Shown one piece after another: positions 46,186 to 54,954 of a stretch of DNA of 64,000 nucleotides. The stretch's first letter is position 1, and each line of letters starts with the position of its first letter. Source of the DNA: Burkholderiales bacterium (GTDB lineage: Bacteria; Pseudomonadota; Gammaproteobacteria; Burkholderiales; Burkholderiaceae_C); assembly GCA_016192425.1 (NCBI GenBank), contig JACPUE010000021.1:1-64000 (forward strand). The letters run 5' to 3'. A program made the translations under genes and the position numbers. The notes beneath the pieces are model-generated. The model was given only the letters and a program-made list of their open reading frames with translations, made no database searches and had not been told where the DNA came from.

Positions 46186-47523
46186 TTACCCGGGGCTTGT
46201 GGCCTCGCGCCCGCGTTGCAAAAAGCAATCGTATTCGGCCTCAGGCACGAACAGCCCGCCCGTGGTCCAGGCCAGGTGCGTGGCGCGCGGCAGGTGTACT
46301 TCCAGTCCCTGCGCCTGCAGCCAGGCGCGGCCTTCCGGCGTGCTGGTGAGCATGCCGGGGCCGCTAAAGCCCGCCGCCGCCGACGGCTCGATGCGCAGCC
46401 CCTCTGTGTCGTGCGCCAGCGCGAGGTGCTGGAACAGCGTGGCGTCCTGCACGGTGTAGATGCCCGAGAGCAGCGGGTGCATCAGGCTGGCGGCCAGCAG
46501 CGAGGCGCGCGGCACGGCCAGGCCGTCGGCCTCGGTCTGGTTGGTGAGGCCCCAGTCGTACACACTCGGATTGTCATGTGCCCCGGCCAGCATCTGCACC
46601 AGGAAACAGGGCGACTGCACCGGCTCGGCGAAGAAGCAGTGCACATGCGGCCCCAGCACCTGGCGCAGGCCGAAAGTGATACCCGCTGGCGCGCCGCCCA
46701 CGCCGCAGGGCAGGTAGACGAACAGCGGGTGTTGCTCGTCCACGGCAATGCCCGCTGCCGCCAGTTGCCGCTGCAGCGCGGGGGCGCTGGCGCTGTAGCC
46801 CTGCAGCAGCGAGAGCGAGCGCTCGTCGTCGACGAAATGGCAGAACGGATCGCTCGCGGCCTGGGCGCGGCCCGCAGCCACGGCCTGCTCGTAGTCGCCC
46901 GCGTGCTCCACCACCTCCACGCCGCGTCGGCGCAGGCGTTCCTTCTTCCATTCCTTGGCATCCGCCGACATGTGCACGGCGGCGCGAAAGCCCAGCGCCG
47001 ACGCCGCCACGCCGATGGACAGGCCCAGGTTGCCCGTGGAGCCCACGGCCACCTGGTAGCGGCCCAGCAGCGCGCGCGCTTCGGGTTGGGCCAGCGCGCG
47101 GTAGTCGCCGCCCGGCGCCACCAGGCCGTGCTGCAGCGCGAGCTGTTCGGCGAATTCGAGCACCTCGTGGATGCCGCCGCGCGCCTTGATTGAGCCGGCC
47201 ACGGGCAGCAGGTGGTCGCACTTGACCCAGAGCGCGCCCGCGTCGGCATCCAGCCCCAGGGCCTGGCCCAGCGCGGGCGCGGGCACCAGGGGCGACTCGA
47301 TCACGCCGCCGCTGGCCTGCAGCTCCTGGGGGAACAGCGCGGCCAGCAGCCCCGCGAAGCGCCCGAAGCGCGCCGCGGCGGCCTGCATATCCTCCACGCC
47401 CACCGCGGCGGTGCCCACCGAAAGCCGGGGCGGTACCTCGGCCTGGCGGCCCGGGTTGGTCCACAGGCAGGGCTGGGCGGCACGCAGCCGGTCTTGCAAA
47501 GGGGCGGGTGCGGCGGGTTGCAT
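46186..47523 (-). CDS. dsdA: D-serine ammonia-lyase
   Basis: The 445-residue PLP enzyme splits D-serine to pyruvate and ammonia. [16 protein letters not shown] carries the PLP Lys (about residue 107), [12 protein letters not shown] binds the phosphate, and [22 protein letters not shown] and [12 protein letters not shown] are family segments. Length matches E. coli DsdA. The ATG at 47523 is preferred over a TTG nine codons upstream. A copy of the AT-rich dispersed element starts some 20 bases upstream. No dsdC regulator is beside it. Confidence 0.94.
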   Translation of the reverse strand: MQPAAPAPLQDRLRAAQPCLWTNPGRQAEVPPRLSVGTAAVGVEDMQAAAARFGRFAGLLAALFPQELQASGGVIESPLVPAPALGQALGLDADAGALWVKCDHLLPVAGSIKARGGIHEVLEFAEQLALQHGLVAPGGDYRALAQPEARALLGRYQVAVGSTGNLGLSIGVAASALGFRAAVHMSADAKEWKKERLRRRGVEVVEHAGDYEQAVAAGRAQAASDPFCHFVDDERSLSLLQGYSASAPALQRQLAAAGIAVDEQHPLFVYLPCGVGGAPAGITFGLRQVLGPHVHCFFAEPVQSPCFLVQMLAGAHDNPSVYDWGLTNQTEADGLAVPRASLLAASLMHPLLSGIYTVQDATLFQHLALAHDTEGLRIEPSAAAGFSGPGMLTSTPEGRAWLQAQGLEVHLPRATHLAWTTGGLFVPEAEYDCFLQRGREATSPG

Positions 47524-47545
47524 GCAGTGGCTTCGAGAGTTGTGC

Positions 47546-47600
47546 TGCAAAAATAATAGCTGCTAACGCCCGTAAACAGGGCGCTATGGTTTGATTTGAT
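47546..47600 (-). repeat. AT-rich dispersed element upstream of dsdA
   Basis: Read on the minus strand, the gap has caaaccatagcgccctg, a short spacer, then gggcgttagcagctattatttttgc. This resembles the element between gyrB and dnaN in order and in the shared agcagctat core. It lies between dsdA and the thioesterase gene and would be part of any dsdA leader. Confidence 0.55.
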
Positions 47601-47607
47601 TCTTGGA

Positions 47608-48048
47608 CTACGCGGCGCGTGCGTTCTGCGCGTGGATGCGCACCTGCTCCGCCAGGGCCATGTCGCCGGGGGTCTCGGGGTTCCAGGTGTCCACGGTGCG
47701 CGGGCGGTTGGTGTCGTCCACGGCCACGTACACGCAGGCGCATTGCAGCACCTGTTCCAGCGTGTCGCCGGGCAGGCGGGTGCGGTACACCTCCACCGCG
47801 ATGCCCATGCTGGTCTTGCCGGTATAGGCCAGGCGGGCCTGCACTTCGATGAGGTCGCCTGCGAACACCGGCCGCTCAAAGCGTGCACCGCTGATCAGCG
47901 CTGTCACGCAATACCCCTTGGCCCAACTGGTGGCGCAGGCCAGGCCCGCCTCGTCCACCCAATGCAGCACGCTGCCGCCGTTGATGCGTGTGCCCACGTG
48001 CAGGCCTGCGCTGTGGGATGCCAGAAAACGCAAGGTCAAGGAATGCAT
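47608..48048 (-). CDS. Acyl-CoA thioesterase, hotdog fold
   Basis: The 146-residue protein is a YciA/BFIT-type acyl-CoA hydrolase with the hotdog core HVGTRINGGSVLHWVDEAGLACAT (about residues 17-40), FERPVFAGDLIEVQARLAYTGKTSMGIAVEVY, and a conserved Asp in WVDEAG. It may control acyl-CoA levels. It lies between dsdA and the acyl-CoA dehydrogenase gene, all on the minus strand, 96 bases after the latter. Confidence 0.9.
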   Translation of the reverse strand: MHSLTLRFLASHSAGLHVGTRINGGSVLHWVDEAGLACATSWAKGYCVTALISGARFERPVFAGDLIEVQARLAYTGKTSMGIAVEVYRTRLPGDTLEQVLQCACVYVAVDDTNRPRTVDTWNPETPGDMALAEQVRIHAQNARAA

Positions 48049-48144
48049 GGCGGCGGACGGGGCGGCTGGGCCCAGAGTTGGTGCTGTGCGCCATTATTCC
48101 GCAAGCCCTGCCCCTGCACGCCTTGGCAGGAGCAACGGCATGTT

Positions 48145-49446
48145 TCAACGGATGCGTGGCGGTGCCTGCAGTTGCTCGGGGGTGGTGAACCATGCGCTGC
48201 TGGCGCCCATGCGGCTGCGGGCCTGGGCCAGTTCGTGGCGCGCCACGCTGCGCAGGTGCACTTCGTCGGGGCCATCCATGAAATGCAGCGCGCGGCCCCA
48301 GGTCCAGAACTGGGCCAGCGGGGTGTCGCTCGACAGGCCCATGGCGCCAAACACCTGGATGGCGCGATCCACCACGTGGCTTTGCAGCTGCGCAGCCACC
48401 ACTTTGATGGCAGCCACCTGGGCACGCACCTGCGCCGCGGGCAAGGCGTCGCCCTGGTCCAGCATCCAGGCGGTCTGCAGCACCAGCAGGCGGGCCTGGT
48501 CGATGGCGATGCGCGCTTGCGCCAGCCAGTCCTGCACGTTGGATTGCTCGCTCAGGTACTTGCCGAAAGTGCGCCGCTCCAAGGCGCGCTCTGCCGCCAG
48601 TTGCAGGGCCAGCTCGCACTGGCCGATGCTGCGCATGCAGTGGTGCACGCGCCCGGGCCCCAGCCGGGCCTGGGCCATCGCAAAGCCCGCGCCCCAGTCG
48701 CCCAGCAGGTGGCTGGCGGGCACGCGCACCTGGTGCAGCAGGATCTCGCAGTGCCCCTCGGGCGTGTGCTGGTGCAGCACGCTGATGTTGCGCAGCACCT
48801 GCACACCGGGGGTGTCCAGCGGCACCAGCACCATGCTGTGCTGGTGGTGGGAGTCCGGCATGGGCTCGGCGCTGCCATCGTCGTCGGCATTGCGGCACAG
48901 CACGATCAGCAGCCTGCAATGCGGGTGCGCCGCGCCAGTGATGAACCATTTGCGCCCCTGCACCGCCAGCGTGTCGCCCTCGCGCCGCACGGTGGTCTGC
49001 AGGTTGGTGGGGTCGGACGATGCCACGTCGGGTTCGGACATCGCAAAGGCCGAGCGGATGTGGCCCTGCAGCAGCGGCTCCAGCCATTGCTGGCGCTGCG
49101 CGGCGCTGGCAAAGCGGTGCAGCAGCTCCATGTTGCCGGTGTCGGGTGCGCTGCAGTTGAAGACTTCGGCCGCCCAGGGCAGGCGGCCCATGGATTCGGC
49201 CAGCGGCGCGTATTCCAGGTGCGTCAGGCGCGTGCCTGGTTCGTCATCGCGCAGGCCCGGCAGGAACAGGTTCCACAGGCCTTCCTCGCGCGCCAGGGCC
49301 TTGAGGTCTTCCATGAAGGGCGGCGGATACGCACCCTCCTGCACCGCGCGGTGCCAGGCCGGGTTGTGGGGCAGCAGGTAGCGCTCGACAAAGGCGTCCA
49401 TGCGCTCGCGCAGCGCCTGGGCCCGGGCAGAAGGGGCGAAGTCCAT
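48145..49446 (-). CDS. Acyl-CoA dehydrogenase
   Basis: The 433-residue flavoenzyme has the usual domains: N-terminal helices, FAD-binding FAMSEPDVASSDPTNLQTTV and GRKWFITGAAHPHCR, and a C-terminal helical domain with ERRTFGKYLSEQSNVQDWLA and QVFGAMGLSSDTPLAQFW. It is of the ACAD10/11-like long group. The expected catalytic base lies in the C-terminal region but I cannot fix it. The start is MDFAPSARAQALRERMDAF; a frame running further upstream overlaps ctaA and is not used. The substrate chain length is unknown. Confidence 0.92.
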   Translation of the reverse strand: MDFAPSARAQALRERMDAFVERYLLPHNPAWHRAVQEGAYPPPFMEDLKALAREEGLWNLFLPGLRDDEPGTRLTHLEYAPLAESMGRLPWAAEVFNCSAPDTGNMELLHRFASAAQRQQWLEPLLQGHIRSAFAMSEPDVASSDPTNLQTTVRREGDTLAVQGRKWFITGAAHPHCRLLIVLCRNADDDGSAEPMPDSHHQHSMVLVPLDTPGVQVLRNISVLHQHTPEGHCEILLHQVRVPASHLLGDWGAGFAMAQARLGPGRVHHCMRSIGQCELALQLAAERALERRTFGKYLSEQSNVQDWLAQARIAIDQARLLVLQTAWMLDQGDALPAAQVRAQVAAIKVVAAQLQSHVVDRAIQVFGAMGLSSDTPLAQFWTWGRALHFMDGPDEVHLRSVARHELAQARSRMGASSAWFTTPEQLQAPPRIR

Positions 49447-49502
49447 GGCGCATTCTGAAAGAAGGTGCACACCGCTGTCACAACGCAGGTGACAGGTGCG
49501 CC

Positions 49503-50474
49503 TCAAGCCCTGCGCGGCACGGTCAGCCCCCACAGCAGGGCCAGCAGCAGGGCCGAGCCGGTGTTGTGCACCAGTACCAGGGCCAGCGGCAGCTCCCGGG
49601 CGACCATCGCCAGTCCCAGTGCGGCCAGCGCGGCAGGCAGGCACACCAGCAACGCGGCGGCCTTGCGCTGCCCCAGGCGCCAGCTGCGCCAGGCCAGCAG
49701 CCACAGCACGGCGGTCAGCAGCAAGCCGCCTGCGCGGTGCAGCAGGTGCACCCATGCGCCTTCTGCGCGCGTCGGCAAGGCGCCGGACGGGGGCTCCAGC
49801 CACGGGTTCAGCGCTTGCCAGGAACCTGCGGCCAGGTCGCAGCCGCCCGTGGCGGGACAGCTCAGGCCCACATGGCCTGCGCTCACCAGCCCGCCCAGGG
49901 CCACCTGCGCCAGCAACACCAGGCCCGCCAGCCAGGCCCAGGGCGCCAGCGGTACAGCGCCGGGGCGTGCGGCAGAAGGTGCCGCAGCCACCAGCGCCAG
50001 GCGCACGCTCAGGGCCAGCATGGCAAAGCCACCCAAAAGGTTGCCCAGCGTCACTGCGGGCAGCCGGGACTGTGCCGTCCAGCGCCCCAGCACGGCCAGG
50101 AACAGCGCCAGCCCCAGGATGCACAGCGCGAGGCGGCCCTCGGGCCACAGGGCGGGACGCGATGCAAGGGCTGTTGCCAACATCGCCAGCACCAGCAGCA
50201 GGCTGGCAGATGCCACCACCCGGTGGGCCATGCGCGCGGAAGCGGTGGCGCCCTGCGCCGGTGTGGTTGGCGTGTCAGCCACGGTTGCCTGCTGGGCCTG
50301 GGCGTAGCACTGCGGCCAGGGCTCGCAGTCCAGGCCCGCCTTGGACAGGCGCAAAAAGGCACTCAGGCAGGTGATGAGCAGCACCATGGCCGCACACACC
50401 CAGGCCATGCGCTGCAACCGCTGCCTGCGGCGGGCTACCGGCGTAGCCTGCAGGTTCAATTCAATATATTTCAT
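49503..50474 (-). CDS. ctaA: Heme A synthase (CtaA/COX15 family)
   Basis: The 323-residue membrane protein has about eight helices in two similar halves, with heme-ligand type histidines in RMAHRVVAS, LHRAGGLLL and LVHNTGSALLL. Two C-x5-C pairs (CEPWPQC and CPATGGC) match the cysteine pairs of bacterial CtaA. It converts heme O to heme A. It is divergent from the heme-copper operon (50728 on), which also encodes heme O synthase, so the enzyme made there may use heme A. The start is ATG 50474; upstream in-frame sequence has no similarity. Confidence 0.9.
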   Translation of the reverse strand: MKYIELNLQATPVARRRQRLQRMAWVCAAMVLLITCLSAFLRLSKAGLDCEPWPQCYAQAQQATVADTPTTPAQGATASARMAHRVVASASLLLVLAMLATALASRPALWPEGRLALCILGLALFLAVLGRWTAQSRLPAVTLGNLLGGFAMLALSVRLALVAAAPSAARPGAVPLAPWAWLAGLVLLAQVALGGLVSAGHVGLSCPATGGCDLAAGSWQALNPWLEPPSGALPTRAEGAWVHLLHRAGGLLLTAVLWLLAWRSWRLGQRKAAALLVCLPAALAALGLAMVARELPLALVLVHNTGSALLLALLWGLTVPRRA

Positions 50475-50648
50475 GGGGGTATTGGAAGAGTGTGGCGTAA
50501 AAGTCACACAGACCGGACGGCACAGAGGGAAAACACTTGGAATGCAACGCGAGCGTGTAAATATGCACGCCGTATGCATAAAACACACTTTGTGACATGA
50601 ATTTTCGTGTTGTTACCAACATCGGGCCGGTTTGTGATGTCCCAAGTG

Positions 50649-50662
50649 TTGATTCAGATCAT
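50649..50662 (+). promoter_or_regulatory. FNR/DNR-type box upstream of the heme-copper operon
   Basis: TTGAT-tcag-ATCAT matches the FNR consensus TTGAT-N4-ATCAA except for the last base. Sequences like gaatat and tataag at 50687-50695 could be a -10, giving a start site some 42-46 bases from the box centre, close to the class II activator position. It lies 66 bases before the first gene. FNR would point to low-oxygen control and DNR/NNR-type proteins to nitric oxide control; the two share this motif. The rest of the 253-base ctaA gap shows no gene. Confidence 0.6.
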
Positions 50663-50727
50663 GTTTAAGCCGACAGTAAAGCTCAAGAATATAAGGTGCT
50701 GAAAAGCTTACCAAGGAGAAGTGAACC

Positions 50728-50883
50728 ATGAGCCACCATGACGATGAGAACGAGAAAGTCCCGTTCCTACAACAGTTGCTGGACAACCCATTCCTGCTGC
50801 TGTTCCTGGGCGTGATGATTCCCATGATTGTGTACAACCTTTGGGGTGTCATTGACATTTTGACCATCCCCACAGCCAAGTAA
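50728..50883 (+). CDS. Small one-helix subunit of the heme-copper complex
   Basis: The 51-residue protein MSHHDDENEKVPFLQQLL ... ILTIPTAK has a charged N terminus and one membrane helix (about residues 22-42). It starts after AAGGAGAAGTGAACC and ends 12 bases before the subunit II gene. It resembles in size and place the small subunit of ba3-type oxidases (CbaD-like), which packs against subunits I and II. I cannot show homology; the role is inferred from size, helix and position. Confidence 0.75.
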   Translation: MSHHDDENEKVPFLQQLLDNPFLLLFLGVMIPMIVYNLWGVIDILTIPTAK

Positions 50884-50895
50884 AGGAACACAGCC

Positions 50896-51435
50896 ATGAG
50901 CGCAATTCTTCCCCCCTCAGAGCGGTTGTGGTGGAAACACCCGCTGGACCGCCTCGAAGCCGTCTGGATCGGCATCGCCTTCGTCTGGTGCATGGTCATG
51001 TTCTTCATGATGGTGTTCTGGCACATCTACGGCAAGCAGAACCTTGCTACCGAAACCTACAAGACCGCACCGGAAAAGTACTCCGCCCAAGCCCAGGCTG
51101 TGGTGGACAAGTACACGGTACGCACCGAAACCGAGCAGAACATCCCCGTGGTGGCGCCTCCCGAAGGCTCCGACGTGTACATGGTCGCCCGCCTGTGGAA
51201 CTGGTGGCCCATTCTTGAGCTGCAAAAGGGCAAGACCTACAAGCTGCACCTGACCTCCATGGACTACAACCATGGCTTCTCGCTGCAGCCCACCAACATC
51301 AACATCCAGGTGGTGCCGGGCTACGAGCACGTGATCAAGATCACGCCGAACGAGTCGGGCACCTTCTCCATCGTGTGCAACGAGTATTGCGGCATTGGCC
51401 ACCACGAGATGGTGGGTCGTATGTACGTGAAGTAA
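50896..51435 (+). CDS. Heme-copper enzyme subunit II with CuA site
   Basis: The 179-residue protein has one N-terminal membrane helix (about 21-45) and a cupredoxin domain outside. The CuA site is complete: His in MDYNHGFSLQPTNIN, then C-x3-C-x3-H-x2-M in CNEYCGIGHHEM near the C terminus. It would accept electrons from a cytochrome c or other periplasmic donor and pass them to subunit I. Length is short, like ba3-type subunit II. It precedes the subunit I gene by 13 bases. Confidence 0.93.
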   Translation: MSAILPPSERLWWKHPLDRLEAVWIGIAFVWCMVMFFMMVFWHIYGKQNLATETYKTAPEKYSAQAQAVVDKYTVRTETEQNIPVVAPPEGSDVYMVARLWNWWPILELQKGKTYKLHLTSMDYNHGFSLQPTNINIQVVPGYEHVIKITPNESGTFSIVCNEYCGIGHHEMVGRMYVK

Positions 51436-51448
51436 TGCGAGGAAAGCC

Positions 51449-53149
51449 ATGACCGTACAAACCACTTACCGTACCTGCCCGCGCTCGGGCCTGCAGTTTG
51501 AAAAGCAGGCTGAGACGCTCATGAAAATCAACGCCGTCACCGCCGTGGTGGCACTGCTCGTCGGGGGCCTGCTGGCCATCGGCGTGGTGCTGACCCGCTG
51601 GCCCGCGGTGCACTGGCTCGCGGCCGACACCTTCTACATGGTGCTCACGGCCCACGGCATCGACATGCTGATCTTCTGGATCATCTTCTTCGAAGTCGCC
51701 GTTCTGTACTTTGCCTCCTCCACCCTCTTGCGGTGCCGATTGGCGACACCCAAGATCGCCTGGGCCGCCTATGCGCTCATGCTGGTGGGTGCCGTGATGA
51801 ACAACGTCTCGGTGTTCAAGGGCGATTCGAGCGTGATGATGACCTCCTATGTGCCCATGATGGCGCACTGGTCGTTTTACCTCGGCCTGATCCTGTTCGC
51901 CGTGGGCGCGCTCATTGCCTGCTTCATCTTCTTCGGCACGCTGGTGGTTGCCAAGCGCGAGAAGACCTATGAAGGCTCCGTGCCGCTGGTGACCTTCGGT
52001 GCCATCACGGCCGCCATCATCGCGGTGTTCACCATCAGCTCGGGTGCGATCATCCTGATCCCCACCTTCCTGCTGTCCGTGGGCGTGATCGACCAGGTCG
52101 ATCCCCTGATCTACCGCACCATCTGGTGGGCTTTCGGCCACTCGTCGCAGCAGATCAACGTGGCTGCCCACATCTCGATCTGGTACGCCGTCGCCGCCAT
52201 CGCCTTTGGCGCCAAGCCCATGTCCGAGCGCGTCAGCCGTGGCGCCTTCCTGCTGTACATCCTGTTCCTGCAACTCGCCAGCGCCCACCACCTGCTTGCC
52301 GACCCCGGCATCAGCACCGAGTGGAAAGTGGTGAACACCAGCTACTTCATGTACTTTGCCGTGCTGGCATCCATGATCCACGCCCTGTCCATCCCTGGCG
52401 CCATGGAAGTGGCCCAGCGCGCACGCGGCTACAACAAAGGCCTGTTCGAATGGCTGCGCAAGGCGCCCTGGGGCAACCCGACATTCGCTGGCGTGTTCAT
52501 CGCCATCGTGGGCTTCGGCTTCCTGGGCGGCATCACCGGCGTGATGATGGGTACCGAACAGCTCAACCTGCTGATCCACAACACCATCTACGTGCCTGGC
52601 CACTTCCACGCCACCGTGGTGATCGGTACCACGCTGACCTTCATGGCCCTGACCTACTTCCTGATTCCCGTGCTGTTCCAGCGCGAGATGATCGCCCCTG
52701 GCCTGGCCAAGATCCAGCCGTACCTTTTCGGCTTTGCGATGTACTTCTTCTGCCTCGTGATGATGGGCGCAGGCACCCTGGGTGTCTCGCGCCGCCACTG
52801 GGACATGGCCTTCAGCGGCCATGCACTGGCCTATGAATGGCCCGGTGCTGCCTACCTGATGATGGGCCTGGTCGGTATCAGCGGCATTACCGCCATCGCT
52901 GGCGGCGCCATCTTCGTGTACGTCACCGTGATGTCCGTGTTCTTCGGCAAGAAGCTCGACGCCGGTGTGGTCAGCCCCAAGTTCACCCCGCTGATGCCTG
53001 CGGCTCCCACCGCTGCTGCGCAGACCTATGGTTCTGCCGGCTTCGTGGCGCCCGGCACCTTCGTGCTGGCGGTGTTCTTCCTCGTGACCTTTGTGCTGTA
53101 CTACTTCGTGAACTGGAAGTACCTCGGCCAGCTGTGGGGTCTGAGCTGA
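51449..53149 (+). CDS. Heme-copper enzyme subunit I lacking the active-site Tyr (candidate nitric oxide reductase type)
   Basis: The 566-residue protein has about 13 membrane segments. All six metal histidines are placed as in heme-copper enzymes: H69 (LTAHGID), H231 (FGH), H280-H281 (SAHHLLADPG), H385 and H387 (VPGHFH). Oxygen reductases of A and B type have H-P-x-V-Y after the H231 equivalent; here the sequence is H-S-S-Q-Q. The cbb3-type Tyr, six residues before the HH pair, is Leu here. Nitric oxide reductases of this superfamily lack the Tyr, so a NOR-type function (sNOR/eNOR-like) is plausible; B-family oxidase is the alternative. The next genes are cyoE and SCO. Confidence 0.85.
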   Translation: MTVQTTYRTCPRSGLQFEKQAETLMKINAVTAVVALLVGGLLAIGVVLTRWPAVHWLAADTFYMVLTAHGIDMLIFWIIFFEVAVLYFASSTLLRCRLATPKIAWAAYALMLVGAVMNNVSVFKGDSSVMMTSYVPMMAHWSFYLGLILFAVGALIACFIFFGTLVVAKREKTYEGSVPLVTFGAITAAIIAVFTISSGAIILIPTFLLSVGVIDQVDPLIYRTIWWAFGHSSQQINVAAHISIWYAVAAIAFGAKPMSERVSRGAFLLYILFLQLASAHHLLADPGISTEWKVVNTSYFMYFAVLASMIHALSIPGAMEVAQRARGYNKGLFEWLRKAPWGNPTFAGVFIAIVGFGFLGGITGVMMGTEQLNLLIHNTIYVPGHFHATVVIGTTLTFMALTYFLIPVLFQREMIAPGLAKIQPYLFGFAMYFFCLVMMGAGTLGVSRRHWDMAFSGHALAYEWPGAAYLMMGLVGISGITAIAGGAIFVYVTVMSVFFGKKLDAGVVSPKFTPLMPAAPTAAAQTYGSAGFVAPGTFVLAVFFLVTFVLYYFVNWKYLGQLWGLS

Positions 53150-53165
53150 TCGGAAGCCTTGAGCG

Positions 53166-54065
53166 ATGCACACCACCACGCTCAAGCCCGCCGGGCGCAG
53201 CATGGGCCAGATGGCGCGCGACGTCATCTCGCTGTTCAAGCTGCGCATCGGTGTGCTGATCATGATTACCGCGCTCGTGGGCATGGCGATCGCGCCAGGA
53301 AAGGCACTCAGCTTCATGCAGGTGCTGATCCTGGCCGTGTCCGTGCTCCTGGCGTCGGCAAGCGCGGGGGCGTTCAACCAGTATGTCGAGTACGAGAGCG
53401 ACCGCTTGATGGAGCGCACCAAAAAGCGCGCCTTCGTCACGGGTGCGTTGCCCCACCATCCTGCCTGGCTGGTCCTGATGGCCGTGCTGCTGGCGGGGGC
53501 CGTGGGCGCTACCTGGGCCGCACTCAATGGCGTTGCGGCGCTTCACGTGTTTCTCGGTGCATTCTTCTACGGGGTGGTCTACACCCTGTGGCTGAAGCGG
53601 CGCACTTCCCTCAACATCGTCATCGGTGGCCTTGCGGGGAGTTTTGCCGTGCTGGCGGGCGCTGCCGCCGTAGATCCGGCGCTGGGGCCCCTGCCCTGGC
53701 TGCTGGCCCTGGTGCTGTTCCTGTGGACACCGCCCCATTTCTGGAGCCTGGCCATCGCCAACCGCGACGACTACGCCCAGGCGGGCGTGCCCATGCTTCC
53801 CGTCGTTGTGGGCCCCGAGCGTGCCGCCCGCACCGTGCTGGTGAGCACCGTGGCGCTGTTCGTCGCCTCGCTGCTGCCCCTGGCCTACGGTGCAGGCCCG
53901 GTGTATGCCGTGGGCGCACTCGCTGGCGGACTGCACTTTGTGCGCAAATCCTGGCTGCTCGCGCGCAAGCCCGAGCGTGCCACGGCCATGGGTTCCTTCT
54001 TTGCATCGCTGGTGCAGTTGAGCGTCCTGCTGGTCGCCGCCTGCATTGATGCCGTGCTGCGCTGA
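53166..54065 (+). CDS. cyoE: Protoheme IX farnesyltransferase (heme O synthase)
   Basis: The 299-residue UbiA-type prenyltransferase makes heme O, the precursor of heme A. It has about nine membrane segments, the first acidic motif NQYVEYESDRLMERTKKR (one position Glu instead of the usual Asp) and the second region ANRDDYAQAGVPMLPVV. It begins 16 bases after the subunit I gene. Together with divergent ctaA it suggests that subunit I carries heme O or A. Confidence 0.93.
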   Translation: MHTTTLKPAGRSMGQMARDVISLFKLRIGVLIMITALVGMAIAPGKALSFMQVLILAVSVLLASASAGAFNQYVEYESDRLMERTKKRAFVTGALPHHPAWLVLMAVLLAGAVGATWAALNGVAALHVFLGAFFYGVVYTLWLKRRTSLNIVIGGLAGSFAVLAGAAAVDPALGPLPWLLALVLFLWTPPHFWSLAIANRDDYAQAGVPMLPVVVGPERAARTVLVSTVALFVASLLPLAYGAGPVYAVGALAGGLHFVRKSWLLARKPERATAMGSFFASLVQLSVLLVAACIDAVLR

Positions 54066-54076
54066 AGGAGCATGTT

Positions 54077-54940
54077 GTGGCCCGGTCGCTCCTGTCCCGC
54101 ATACGCCAGGCTGCTGCATGCTGCGGCTTGGGGCTGGCCCTGGCGCTGCCCGCCGCAGCGTCGGACCAGCGGGACGCTGCCGCCGACCTGGGCCTGGACC
54201 GTGAGCAGGCATTGCGCGCGAGCCAGGCTGCCGTCGGCCGCACGATCGGCGACCACATCCTTCTGAACCGTGAGGGCCGTCCTGTGGCCCTCTCCTCATT
54301 CCGGGGCAAGCCCCTGCTGGTGAGCTTCATCTACACCGGCTGCTTCCAGGTGTGCCCCACCACCACCAAGTCCCTGCAGGATGCGGTGGAGGGCCTCCAG
54401 AAAAGCCTGGGGCCCAACCAGTTCAACGTGGTGAGCATTGGCTTCAACCAGCCGGCCGATTCGCCGCAGGCCCTCAAGGCCTTTGCCACCCAGTACAACA
54501 TCAAGCAGTCCAACTGGGACTTCCTCAGCCCCCCGGCCGCCATCGTGCCTGCGCTGGCCAAGGATTTCGGCTTTGTGTACACCGCCACCCCCGCCGGATT
54601 CGACCATGTGCTCCAGGTCTCCCTCGTGGATGCCCAGGGGCGCATCGTGCGCCAGGTGTATGGCGAATCCGTTGCACCTGCCGAACTGGGCGAGCCCCTC
54701 AAGATGCTGCTGGCGGGGACACCGGTCGAGTCCAACCAGTTGCTGGACAACCTGGTGGACAGGGTGCGCATCCTGTGCACCGTGTACGACCCCAAGACGG
54801 GCGCCTACCGCGTGGACTACACCCTGCCCATCCAGATCGCCGGGGGCGTGACCTTTTTTGTCCTGATGCTGGTTTTCTTCATCAACGAATGGCGCTCCAG
54901 CCGGCAGAGCGCACGCAACAAGGGGGTGCGTAGCGCCTGA
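54077..54940 (+). CDS. SCO1/SenC-family copper chaperone
   Basis: The 287-residue protein has a signal peptide, a thioredoxin-like SCO domain and an extra C-terminal membrane helix (about 255-275, IQIAGGVTFFVLMLVFFINEW), which is not usual for SCO. The copper site is C-x3-C-P in GCFQVCPTTTKSL with a His in FDHVLQVSLVD. It assists CuA assembly in subunit II. GTG at 54077 is preferred because AAGGAG lies at the right distance; an ATG at 54072 is in another frame. Confidence 0.9.
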   Translation: MARSLLSRIRQAAACCGLGLALALPAAASDQRDAAADLGLDREQALRASQAAVGRTIGDHILLNREGRPVALSSFRGKPLLVSFIYTGCFQVCPTTTKSLQDAVEGLQKSLGPNQFNVVSIGFNQPADSPQALKAFATQYNIKQSNWDFLSPPAAIVPALAKDFGFVYTATPAGFDHVLQVSLVDAQGRIVRQVYGESVAPAELGEPLKMLLAGTPVESNQLLDNLVDRVRILCTVYDPKTGAYRVDYTLPIQIAGGVTFFVLMLVFFINEWRSSRQSARNKGVRSA

Positions 54941-54954
54941 CGCTCGCCAGTTCC

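Noticed and set aside
51341-53527. A 728-residue open frame antisense to the heme-copper subunit I gene
   Set aside because: It mirrors membrane-protein codons as His/Glu/Asp-rich low-complexity peptide, with no domain.
54072-54266. ATG at 54072 as start of a separate small protein
   Set aside because: It is out of frame with the SCO gene, lies too close to AAGGAG, and its peptide has no similarity; GTG 54077 fits better.
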